A DNA stretch of 64,000 nt from CAZCDS01 sp964497585 (lineage in GTDB: Bacteria; Desulfobacterota; Desulfomonilia; Desulfomonilales; Desulfomonilaceae), in assembly GCA_964497585.1 (NCBI GenBank), contig CAZCDS010000014.1, positions 1 through 64,000 of the forward strand, in the 5' to 3' direction. Positions 1-7,940 of this stretch are shown piece after piece; the stretch's first letter is position 1, and every line of letters begins with the position of its first letter. A program made the translations under genes and the position numbers. The notes under the pieces are model-generated. The model was given only the letters and a program-made list of their open reading frames with translations. It was not told the DNA's origin and ran no database searches.

Positions 1-185
1 ATACGTCCGGGGAGATCCCTATCACATTCATCATTGGAACGCGAGATGGTATTACTCATCACCAGCCTCTGAGCATACCTTGCCGCATGCGTCCGGTCAA
101 CCGGCACCTCCTCCTGCCTCTATGCGCCGGGCAGCCCGGCGCCGGGCTCAGCGGGCTCTTGCGTTCCGCCGTCCGTCAGTTTCGC

Positions 186-215
186 TTGACAGGGTTGGCG
201 ACTTGTTTGTATTAC
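186..215 (+). promoter_or_regulatory. Putative sigma-70 promoter for carB
   Basis: A perfect TTGACA at 186-191 is followed after 18 bases by TATTAC at 210-215 (four of six matches to TATAAT). It lies about 70 bases upstream of carB, and no other gene start lies between. Inferred from sequence only. Confidence 0.45.
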
Positions 216-284
216 CGATAGGGTCGTTAAGTGATACTAATAGCACATCCGATACTTCAGTCTCGGTAAGGAGAAGGAGAGCCC

Positions 285-3200
285 ATGCCGCGCCGTGATG
301 ACATCAAGAAGGTCATGATCATCGGCTCCGGACCGATCATCATCGGTCAAGCCTGTGAATTCGACTACTCGGGCACCCAGGCCTGCAAGGCCCTGAGGAA
401 GCTCGGCTACGAGATCGTCCTCGTCAATTCCAATCCCGCGACGATAATGACCGATCCGGGCATGGCCGACTATACGTATATAGAGCCGCTCAATGTGCGG
501 ACGATGACCAAGATCATCAAGAAGGAGCGACCCGACGCGCTGCTACCGAACCTCGGGGGACAGTCGGGGTTGAATCTCTCCTCGCAATTGCACCGGGAGG
601 GAGTTCTTGAGCAGTACGGCGTCCGAATCATCGGCGTGGAAGTGGACGCGATCGAGCGGGGCGAAGACCGTACCGCGTTCAAGAATACCATGGACGGTCT
701 GGGAATCGAGATGCCCAGGAGCAAAGCCACCTTCAGCGTAGAGGAGGCTGAAAGGATTGCGGAAGACCTGGGATACCCCGTAGTAATCCGGCCTGCATAC
801 ACCATGGGAGGCACAGGCGGAGGGCTGGTCTACAACGTGGAAGAGCTGCGTACCGTTGCTGCACGGGGCATCGCGGCGAGCCTGGTGGGGCAGATTCTCG
901 TCGAGGAATCCGTACTGGGCTGGGAGGAACTGGAACTCGAGGTGGTCCGGGACGCCAAGAACCAGATGATCACCGTCTGTTTCATCGAGAACGTCGATGC
1001 CATGGGCGTACACACGGGCGACTCTTACTGCACCGCGCCCATGCTGACCATCGATCCTGATTTGCAACAGCGGCTGCAAAAATATTCCTACGACATCGTC
1101 GAGGCCATCAAGGTCATCGGCGGAACCAATATCCAGTTCGCACACGATCCGAACACGGGCAGAGTCGTCGTGATCGAGATAAATCCGAGAACCTCGCGCT
1201 CGTCCGCGCTGGCCTCCAAGGCGACCGGTTTTCCCATTGCGCTTATCTCGGCCATGCTCGCCGGCGGTTTGACCCTGGACGAGATACCCTACTGGCGCGA
1301 GGGGACCCTCGACAAATACACTCCCTGGGGAGAGTACGTGGTTGTCAAGTTCGCCAGATGGGCCTTTGAGAAGTTCGAGGGTGTGGAAGACAAGCTCGGA
1401 ACCCAAATGCGTGCAGTCGGCGAGGTGATGAGCATCGGCAAGACATACAAGGAAGCGTTTCAGAAGTCGATCCGGTCACTGGAAACGGGGAGGCACGGGC
1501 TGGGCTTCGCGAAGGATTTCCACGACAGACCACTGGAAGAGCTGCTCGACCTCCTCGGCCAGCCTTCCAGCGAACGGCAATTTATCATGTATGAAGCGCT
1601 TCGCAAAGGCGCGGATATCGAAACGCTTTTCGAAAAAACCTTCATCAAGCGATGGTTCATCGAGCAGGTGAAAGAGCTGGTCGAGCTGGAAGAGAAGATC
1701 CTTCAGTACCGAGGCTCAGAGATTCCTGACGACCTCCTGGTTCAGGCAAAGAAGGACGGCTTTGCAGACCTCTATCTTGCGCAACTGCTGAAGAGGACCG
1801 AACCGGAGATCAGGTCCCGACGAGAGTCCCTGGGCGTTGTGGAAGCCTGGGAACCTGTTCCCGTAAGCGGCGTTGAGAATGCAGCCTACTACTTTTCGAC
1901 GTACAATGCGCCGGACCTGGTCGAGTCGAGCACAAGGCGCAAGATGATGGTCCTCGGGGGCGGCCCCAACCGTATCGGTCAGGGGATTGAATTCGATTAC
2001 TGCTGCGTTCATGCCGCGTTCGCACTCAGGGACGAGGGCTTTGAATCCATCATGGTCAACTGCAACCCTGAGACCGTATCGACCGATTACGACACTTCGG
2101 ACAAGCTCTATTTCGAGCCGCTCACTGTAGAAGACGTGCTGAGCATCTACAACAAGGAAAAACCCGAGGGAGTCATCGTTCAATTCGGCGGACAGACTCC
2201 GCTGAACATCGCCAACGCGCTCGCCGAAGCCGGAGTCAACATCATCGGCACCTCGCCTGACGTCATCGACCTGGCTGAGGATCGCGACCGCTTTCGCCAC
2301 ATGATGCGCAAGCTCGGAATTCCGCAACCCGACTCCGACATGGCCGGCAATCTTGACGAGGCCCTGGAGATCGCAGCGAGGATCGGATATCCGCTCATGG
2401 TAAGGCCCTCCTATGTGCTGGGAGGCCGGGCCATGGAAGTAATCCATGACGAGACAATGCTGAAGCGGTATGTGGCAGCGGCCGCGGAGGTGAGCCCGGA
2501 TCGTCCGCTGCTTATCGATAAATTCCTCGAGAACGCGATCGAGGCCGAGGCCGACGCGATCGCGGACGGAACGGATGCGTACGTTCCCGCGGTGATGGAG
2601 CACATAGAACTTGCCGGTGTTCATTCGGGTGACTCGGCCTGCGTAATACCGCCGATCAGCATTCCGCCCAAGCACCTGGAAACCATATACGACTACACGC
2701 GACGCATTGCCACCGCACTGAACGTTGTCGGTCTGATGAACATCCAGTACGCGATCGCCGATGACACCGTCTATATTCTGGAGGCCAACCCCCGGGCTTC
2801 CCGCACCGTCCCTCTGGTTTCCAAGGTCTGCAACATACCCATGGCGCGCATTGCAACGCAGTTAATGCTGGGAAAGAAGCTGTCCGAACTCAATCTGAGA
2901 CCGAAGGCGATTCCTCACTTCGGCGTCAAGGAAGCGGTCTTTCCCTTCAACATGTTTCCCGAGGTGGATCCCGTTCTGGGGCCGGAAATGAGGTCCACAG
3001 GAGAGGTTCTTGGCATGGCGGATTCTTTCGGGCTTGCCTTCTACAAGGCGCAGGAGGCCACTCAACAGCCTTTGCCCTCGGAAGGAACGGTCTTGCTGAC
3101 GGTGGCCGAGTCGGACAGGCCCGCAGTTCGAGAGGTTGCCGCTCAGTTTGCGGACCTTGGATTCACTATCAGAGCCACAGGAGGCACACACAGATACCTG

Positions 3201-3485
3201 GCGGAAGTGGGCATCGAATCGGAACCGGTCTTCAAGATGCATGAAGGACGTCCGAATATCGCGGATGCCATCAAGAACGGCGAGATCCAACTTGTTATCA
3301 ATACCCCGGACGGAAAGCTCAGCAAACGGGACGATTCCTATATACGCCAGTCAGCGATCAAGTACAATATCCCGTACATCACCACGGTTGCCGCCGCGAT
3401 CGCCGCTGCCAGAGGAATCCGCGCACTCCGCAGGGGATATGGCACGGTAAGGTCGCTGCAAAGCCATCACGCTGATATCAAATGA
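285..3485 (+). CDS. carB: Carbamoyl-phosphate synthase large subunit
   Basis: Makes carbamoyl phosphate from bicarbonate, ATP and ammonia for pyrimidine and arginine synthesis, together with the glutaminase subunit CarA, which is not in the window. The 1066-residue length is normal for CarB. The first ATP-grasp half starts with KVMIIGSGPIIIGQ and the second near residue 545 with KMMVLGGGPNRIGQ, the typical internal duplication. The C-terminal 140 residues form the MGS-like allosteric domain (GFTIRATGGTHRYL). AGGAGAAGGAGA lies just before the ATG at 285. No partner gene follows within 490 bases, so it looks monocistronic at its 3' side. Confidence 0.97.
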   Translation: MPRRDDIKKVMIIGSGPIIIGQACEFDYSGTQACKALRKLGYEIVLVNSNPATIMTDPGMADYTYIEPLNVRTMTKIIKKERPDALLPNLGGQSGLNLSSQLHREGVLEQYGVRIIGVEVDAIERGEDRTAFKNTMDGLGIEMPRSKATFSVEEAERIAEDLGYPVVIRPAYTMGGTGGGLVYNVEELRTVAARGIAASLVGQILVEESVLGWEELELEVVRDAKNQMITVCFIENVDAMGVHTGDSYCTAPMLTIDPDLQQRLQKYSYDIVEAIKVIGGTNIQFAHDPNTGRVVVIEINPRTSRSSALASKATGFPIALISAMLAGGLTLDEIPYWREGTLDKYTPWGEYVVVKFARWAFEKFEGVEDKLGTQMRAVGEVMSIGKTYKEAFQKSIRSLETGRHGLGFAKDFHDRPLEELLDLLGQPSSERQFIMYEALRKGADIETLFEKTFIKRWFIEQVKELVELEEKILQYRGSEIPDDLLVQAKKDGFADLYLAQLLKRTEPEIRSRRESLGVVEAWEPVPVSGVENAAYYFSTYNAPDLVESSTRRKMMVLGGGPNRIGQGIEFDYCCVHAAFALRDEGFESIMVNCNPETVSTDYDTSDKLYFEPLTVEDVLSIYNKEKPEGVIVQFGGQTPLNIANALAEAGVNIIGTSPDVIDLAEDRDRFRHMMRKLGIPQPDSDMAGNLDEALEIAARIGYPLMVRPSYVLGGRAMEVIHDETMLKRYVAAAAEVSPDRPLLIDKFLENAIEAEADAIADGTDAYVPAVMEHIELAGVHSGDSACVIPPISIPPKHLETIYDYTRRIATALNVVGLMNIQYAIADDTVYILEANPRASRTVPLVSKVCNIPMARIATQLMLGKKLSELNLRPKAIPHFGVKEAVFPFNMFPEVDPVLGPEMRSTGEVLGMADSFGLAFYKAQEATQQPLPSEGTVLLTVAESDRPAVREVAAQFADLGFTIRATGGTHRYLAEVGIESEPVFKMHEGRPNIADAIKNGEIQLVINTPDGKLSKRDDSYIRQSAIKYNIPYITTVAAAIAAARGIRALRRGYGTVRSLQSHHADIK

Positions 3486-3978
3486 CCACGTAGAGGTTGG
3501 GAAGCACGGGCAGGTTGTGTTCCGGCGGAACGCAGGACTGCCCTACAAGCACCAACCTGACTAAGATCGGACGCTTCTTGCGGTGGCAAAGTACGCCTAA
3601 GTTTAGCAAATTCCGGGTACCTGAGTTCCGGTTACACCAAATCGGCCACCGTATGAACGCCGTGATCCTTCAGATAGAGAGAAGCTCTCGCCTGCGATCG
3701 CCGCGCTGGATGACTTGATGTGGCAACCCAGGCGACACCGCTCGTTGTGCTTGCCCCAGAAGCACGACATGGAGAATCTGATTCATTCGTCAAGAATTAG
3801 GGATGGTGTAACCGGAATTCCGTACCTGGAATTCCGAACTCTCGGAACTCACGCTTTGTGGGGTAGGCGATAGTTGAGACTTATGTGTACCGGTTCAAGG
3901 TGTTCTGATCGCGCGGAACTGCGCTGGTCTTCGGACGCCGGTTGCGTTCCTTCCGTGCTTTCCCTCAGACCGACAACC
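3486..3978. other. Intergenic stretch without a gene
   Basis: No frame here looks coding. The stretch holds an imperfect inverted repeat annotated separately. A short dyad near 3520-3538 (GTTCC/GGAAC arms) follows carB but has no T-run, so it is not called a terminator. Confidence 0.5.
3609..3835. repeat. Imperfect inverted-repeat (REP/MITE-like) unit
   Basis: TTCCGGTTACACCA at 3626-3639 is an exact reverse complement of TGGTGTAACCGGAA at 3804-3817. The similarity continues outward with one gap (AATTCCGGGTAC against GTACCTGGAATT), giving arms of about 30 bases around about 165 bases of non-coding DNA. The right arm with its flank (GTCAAGAATTAGGGATGG) resembles 7770-7800. The GGTGT-N2-CCGGAATTCC core resembles intergenic repeats I associate with REP-type (Y1) transposases in deltaproteobacteria. 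That link is from memory; no transposase is present here. Confidence 0.5.
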
Positions 3979-4878
3979 TCACGGGAAGGCAACCTCGACC
4001 GTCAGCGAGCCCCCAAGAGTCCATGAAGATCTGTCTACACTCATCTGCACGGGACCGGTTCCCTGGCCACTCGATCTGGCCCAATCATAGGTACCCTCGG
4101 GGGTGTTTACGTGAAGATTGTTCCATTTGATAAATACACCCGCGGAGCCCTTTTCAAAGACCTTCACGGTATACTCGGCGAACATTTCCAGGAAGTACCC
4201 CTCCCCGAAGCTCTGGTCCCCGCTCTCCTTGTGATAAGAACCGGCTCCGACGTATGCGAACCGGATGTCTCCGGGCATCGCGGTGGGCCATCCTGTGATC
4301 TTGGTTATCAACGCGTGCTCAGGGGACCTCCAACCCAATTGCAGACCAACCAAGGGCAGGTACGTCGTCATCTGGAAATAGATTTTCGATTGATCCGTAA
4401 ACTCTCCCGTGGTAGAAAATCTATCCCAACGGAAGCCACAGAGCACTCCCAGATCTCCGTACACGTTATAGCTTCCCAGGGCTTCGACCATTCCCCAGGT
4501 CATTTCATTCATTCCCAGTCCGTAGGATTCTCCCGAGACATCCTCGTCCTCCGTCCCGGATAATCGGGCCGGTACAAGCAGTCCCCCCGAGATGACGAGT
4601 CTCGTATTTTGGCTGAACGCTCCAGAAGCCGACAGCTCCAGCCACGTGCCCCGTATGGGGGACCTGTCAACCCACTGCCGATCTCTGCCGTTTCGATCAA
4701 ATTCGTAATTGTATGACCAGCTATTCCCTGCCCTGTGCTCGAGCCATCCCACCTGAGCGTTCAGCGACAGAGGCCCCAGGTTCGGTAACCCAAAAAACCC
4801 CGCCTGTAGCACCTGCCCCGGCACGGCAGAGGGAAAACAAAGAAACAGAATGCTAATGAGAACAATGATCCTCCCCAT
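3979..4878 (-). CDS. Putative outer-membrane beta-barrel protein
   Basis: 299 residues. The ATG at 4878 was chosen because AGGAGGTCC precedes it and it opens a signal peptide (MGRIIVLISILFLCF, cleavage near AVPGQ); the longer open frame upstream has no such features. The mature part alternates glycine and aromatic residues and ends in a hydrophobic strand (TVEVAFP), as expected for a porin-like barrel. It has the same layout as the genes at 14885 and 20117: an LGVLCGFRWD segment, a YLPLVGLQLGW segment and GYFLEMFAEY. These three are best seen as paralogues of an unnamed family. Probably exported to the outer membrane; function unknown. Confidence 0.75.
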   Translation of the reverse strand: MGRIIVLISILFLCFPSAVPGQVLQAGFFGLPNLGPLSLNAQVGWLEHRAGNSWSYNYEFDRNGRDRQWVDRSPIRGTWLELSASGAFSQNTRLVISGGLLVPARLSGTEDEDVSGESYGLGMNEMTWGMVEALGSYNVYGDLGVLCGFRWDRFSTTGEFTDQSKIYFQMTTYLPLVGLQLGWRSPEHALITKITGWPTAMPGDIRFAYVGAGSYHKESGDQSFGEGYFLEMFAEYTVKVFEKGSAGVFIKWNNLHVNTPEGTYDWARSSGQGTGPVQMSVDRSSWTLGGSLTVEVAFP

Positions 4879-5620
4879 GTTGGACCTCCTGTTACGTAAA
4901 TGATCCGTCCATGGCCACTCGAGCCTGAATCGTGTCACGGTCTGAAGATTTTGGTGATCTTGGAGCTTCCCACAGCTCGCGCAGGGAAGAACTCTCGCCC
5001 GCAGGAGTCCGCCTCCTGCCGGACAGCCGCCGGTAAGATCTATCTTCCCCGCATATGCTTGATGAGCGAATCTTTTCTGGTGACCGAGAATACAGGACCT
5101 CAGTCTGACAGTCAACTCACATCCGCGCCTTTCTGAGATCCTGTGGGGGCCTTCGGTGGCAACCAACCGAATGATATTACTTGCTATCGTTCTCCTCGGA
5201 GACTTTTTTGCCAGCTATTGAGCTCGGCAGGCGAAGTTCGGTACCAAGTTCCGCAAGTTGCACGTACACCTACTCAATTTCCCTTGAGACGTTTCTCTGG
5301 CCGGGGTTTTGCCTCTGCGGTACGCTGCCAAGCCCTGCTTCCGGCCGAGCCATGAAATCATGGCTCCCAAGGAGTCTGACGGCTGGTTCGTGAAGGCAGA
5401 GGAGTTCAACTTCGTGCCCACCCATCCCACTTTTCCGGGAACTCTCGCCACTTAAGAGACTGAAATCACAGGGAAGTGGCACTGCGGAAGCTTCCCTGTT
5501 CTTCGTTGATGGCAGATCCAGGGGTCTCCAAGGGCCCCTTCAAACATCCTGCTTGGCTAAGCGGCGGCCTTCAAAAGATTCAGAGGGATGATGTAATAGT
5601 TGTGGCTTTGGGAGATGCGC
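4879..5620. other. Intergenic stretch with a dispersed repeat
   Basis: About 740 bases between divergent genes with no convincing coding frame. The only recognisable content is the repeat copy at 5304-5413, which resembles a segment upstream of the ankyrin gene. Confidence 0.5.
5304..5413. repeat. Dispersed intergenic repeat, copy A
   Basis: This segment aligns by eye to 7552-7664 with a well-kept core (GCCGAGCCATG, AATCAT, GCTCCCA) and similar flanks (TTCGTGAAGGCAGAGGAGTT against TTCGAGAAGGCGGAGAAGTT). Both copies lie 5' of minus-strand genes for exported proteins. Neither codes for an intact protein. Origin unknown. Confidence 0.45.
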
Positions 5621-5818
5621 GTGACTGACATCACGATAACCCTTCCGAAGGAGAAACTGGCGAAGCTGAGGGAAAGAGCCGCCGCATACGGCGTCAGCGC
5701 GGAAGATCTCGTGCGTGTCACTATCGACCGTCTTATTGGTGGGTCTGACGAGGAGTTCGAGAGGGCAGCAGACTGTGTGCTCAAAAAAAATGAGGAACTC
5801 TACCGAAGGCTCGCCTGA
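5621..5818 (+). CDS. Ribbon-helix-helix type antitoxin
   Basis: 65 residues from the GTG at 5621, chosen because GGGAG at 5610-5614 then has a normal spacing of six; the in-frame ATG at 5615 would sit directly on it. The N-terminus (VTDITITLPKEKLAKLRERA) has the beta-strand plus helix pattern of RHH (CopG/MetJ-fold) DNA-binding proteins. The rest is an acidic helical tail that could cover the toxin. Its TGA overlaps the ATG of the downstream Doc gene (TGATG), the standard coupling of an antitoxin-toxin pair. The product would bind and repress its own promoter. With a broken toxin it may now be an orphan. Confidence 0.8.
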   Translation: MTDITITLPKEKLAKLRERAAAYGVSAEDLVRVTIDRLIGGSDEEFERAADCVLKKNEELYRRLA

Positions 5819-6173
5819 TGCGCTATCTGACTCTCGGTGAAGTACGTGGGCTGCATGTGCGGATCATCGAACAATCCGGCGGTGCGGAAGGAGTGCTTAA
5901 TCTTGGATCACTGGAATCAGCCCTCGCACAATGCCGTATGTCCTTTGGCGGCCAAGAGCTGTATCCCTCCCTCGCTGAGAAGGCGGCAGCACTCTGTTTT
6001 TCAATAGTTCAGAATCATCCCTTTGTTGACGGAACAAACGCACGGGGCATGCGGCTATGGAGGTTTGCCTCGTGTTGAATGACCATGAACTCGACGCTGG
6101 GGTCGATGAGACGGAGGACATTCTTCTCCGGCTGGCGTCGCGGGAGATTGGAAGAGACCAGTTTGCGAGTTAG
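5818..6173 (+). pseudogene. doc: Doc (Fic-fold) toxin, frameshifted in the active-site motif
   Basis: Doc toxins phosphorylate EF-Tu through the Fic motif HPFxDGNKRTG. The frame reads normally through NHPFVDG, then one base is missing: GGAACAAACGCACGG, where GGAAACAAACGCACGG would give GNKRTG. Restoring one A gives NKRTGHAAMEVCLVLNDHEL and an open frame to TAG at 6171-6173, 118 residues in all, near the usual Doc size. As it stands the product stops at 6078 and lacks the ATP-binding half of the motif. This is either a recent inactivation or a one-base sequencing error in a run of A. Confidence 0.85.
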
Positions 6174-6570
6174 GTTCGGCCTCACGTGAAATCCCACCAA
6201 TAAGAAGAATGCAGGCGAGTTGGGAGCTCGGGGGAGAGTTCGGGGGATACCATAGACAATTCTGCTGAAAAGTGCCGTCCTGCGGCGTATGATCGAGCAG
6301 CTCCCGCACAAGCCACCTCTCCATAGCGTGCCCATATTCTCGACTTGTCGGAGGGTGTCTTCGGAATTCACGGAATTCGAAATTACGGAGCCTTCGTCAA
6401 GCCAATCGGTACCGGAACCCAGAGCGAGAAGCGAATCACCGCAGAGTTTGTATTCCCAATGTCTGGCGTCGGGGACATCTGACAATGCCCCGTGGACTTG
6501 ATACTGAAGGAGTCCAGGCAAGAGAGATCAGATCGGAACGACCGAGTTCGGTACATACATTTCTGCAATC
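6174..6570. other. Intergenic stretch with REP-like fragment
   Basis: About 400 bases between convergent genes. No gene is seen. GGTGTCTTCGGAATTC at 6354-6369, followed by CACGGAATTCGAAATTACGG, resembles the other GGTGT-N2-CGGAATTC fragments in the window. Confidence 0.45.
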
Positions 6571-7500
6571 CTATTCCTTAGCGCCCTGCGCCTTGAGAAA
6601 GGCAGCTATTTCTTTCTTCCGAGTCTTGAGAGCCCATCCCAGCGCTGTCTGCTCCCATCTGGTGTCACGTGCGTTGACATCCGCGCCCGCAGCGATAAGC
6701 AGCTTCACATTCTCCAGAAGCCGATTCGGTGGCTTTGACGACGAATCAGCACAGATAGTCACTCTCACCCTGCTCGCGGCCATAATGAGTGGGGTGAAGT
6801 CATACTTAGCTTTTGCATTCACATCGGCCCCCTTGGCGAGAAGCAGACTGGTCACCGTTGGCTCATCACCCCAGGCAGCCAAATGCAAAGGTGTTTCTCC
6901 GGATGTGGTCTCTGCACTCACGTCGGCTCCGTGGTCCAGAAGAATTTTCAGGGCGCGAACGCGACCGCCCGAAGCGGCTCTGTGCAAGGGCGTGGCTCCA
7001 TCGTTATTCCTCGCATTGACGTCTGCGCCCGCGCGAAGAAGCATCTTGATAGTAGATCCCTGACGGTCTGAGACGGCACAGTGTAAGGGTGTATCCCCAC
7101 GGATAGTTTTCGCAGCTACATCGGCCCCCGCAGCCAGGAGGGTTGTTATCAGTTTCTCATCCGGACTGGGGCCTGTGGCCCAATGTAAGGCAGTATACCC
7201 ACCGTCGTCCTTTGCGTGTATGTCTCCCCCTCCAGCCAGGAGTGTCTTTACGGTCTGTCTGTGACGTCTCCGTGCGGCCCAGCCCAGGGCAGTCCTTCGA
7301 AGTTTGTCTCTTGTGTTAACCTCCGCCCCTCTGGCGAGAAGCTTTTTTACTTCTGACTCATGACCCTGACGGGCCGCACGAAGCAGGGCGGGACCAAGTC
7401 CGGTTTTGTCGATGGCTCCACTTTCGCAGAGTACCATGTCAACCGGCAACAACATGAACAACCCCACAATGAGGCAAATCGTCGATACGGGCTTTAGCAT
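6571..7500 (-). CDS. Exported ankyrin-repeat protein
   Basis: 309 residues from the ATG at 7500, which has AGGAGG upstream; the longer frame starts too far 5'. A signal peptide (LKPVSTICLIVGLFMLLPVDMVLC) is followed by about seven ankyrin repeats with clear TALHWA, GDTPLHCA, GATPLHRAA and GETPLHLAA helix starts and the GADVNA turns between them. Ankyrin repeats bind proteins; the signal peptide places this one in the periplasm or outside. A related gene lies at 62563. No enzymatic domain is present. Partner unknown. Confidence 0.9.
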   Translation of the reverse strand: MLKPVSTICLIVGLFMLLPVDMVLCESGAIDKTGLGPALLRAARQGHESEVKKLLARGAEVNTRDKLRRTALGWAARRRHRQTVKTLLAGGGDIHAKDDGGYTALHWATGPSPDEKLITTLLAAGADVAAKTIRGDTPLHCAVSDRQGSTIKMLLRAGADVNARNNDGATPLHRAASGGRVRALKILLDHGADVSAETTSGETPLHLAAWGDEPTVTSLLLAKGADVNAKAKYDFTPLIMAASRVRVTICADSSSKPPNRLLENVKLLIAAGADVNARDTRWEQTALGWALKTRKKEIAAFLKAQGAKE

Positions 7501-7551
7501 GACGATCCTCCTTGGAACTCTCAGGACACCACACTTGATTCCCGGCACACC

Positions 7552-7664
7552 GCGTTTTCTGGCCACGCAGTCCTCTGCCCAGCCCTCCTTTCAGCCGAGC
7601 CATGCAATCATCGCTCCCAGGGTGTTTGCCGGTTTGTTCGAGAAGGCGGAGAAGTTGAAGCTCC
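7552..7664. repeat. Dispersed intergenic repeat, copy B
   Basis: This is the partner of the repeat at 5304-5413, sharing GCCGAGCCATG-N-AATCAT and following blocks. It begins about 50 bases upstream of the ankyrin start, so it could belong to the promoter or 5' leader of that gene. Confidence 0.45.
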
Positions 7665-7761
7665 TCCGCTGTCCGCGATTTCGTCATTGATGGCGTGAGG
7701 ATGACGCGGCGGGGCCACCACTCGTGCGCCTTGAGCCATAAATACATGATAGAGAATTTCA

Positions 7762-7850
7762 CTCATGGGTCAAGAATCACGTGTGCTGTACCCGGAACGT
7801 CGCGGAACTCCGGGGAGTATCCGGCGCGTCGGTTCCCGGAGCGGCCGATT
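7762..7850. repeat. REP-like fragment
   Basis: GTCAAGAATCACGTGTGCTG followed by TACCCGGAACG resembles 3790-3820 (GTCAAGAATTAGGGATGG followed by TGTAACCGGAA). More GGAACTCCGGGG and GGTTCCCGG segments follow. It is non-coding and fills most of the gap before the thioredoxin-like gene. Confidence 0.4.
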
Positions 7851-7940
7851 TCTAGGGTTCTTCTCGAAAGTAGTTGAAAAACAGGTGACTATATAGTAAC
7901 ATTCGTCTAGTTTCGCAGATTCCTGCAAAGGAAGGGCCCC

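Noticed and set aside
126..140. GCCGGGC-A-GCCCGGC hairpin before carB as a terminator of the previous gene
   Set aside because: No T-run follows, the loop is a single base, and the previous gene is outside the window.
543..1406. Long minus-strand frame opposite carB (287 codons)
   Set aside because: It is the complement of a certain gene in high-GC DNA; no ribosome site or domain.
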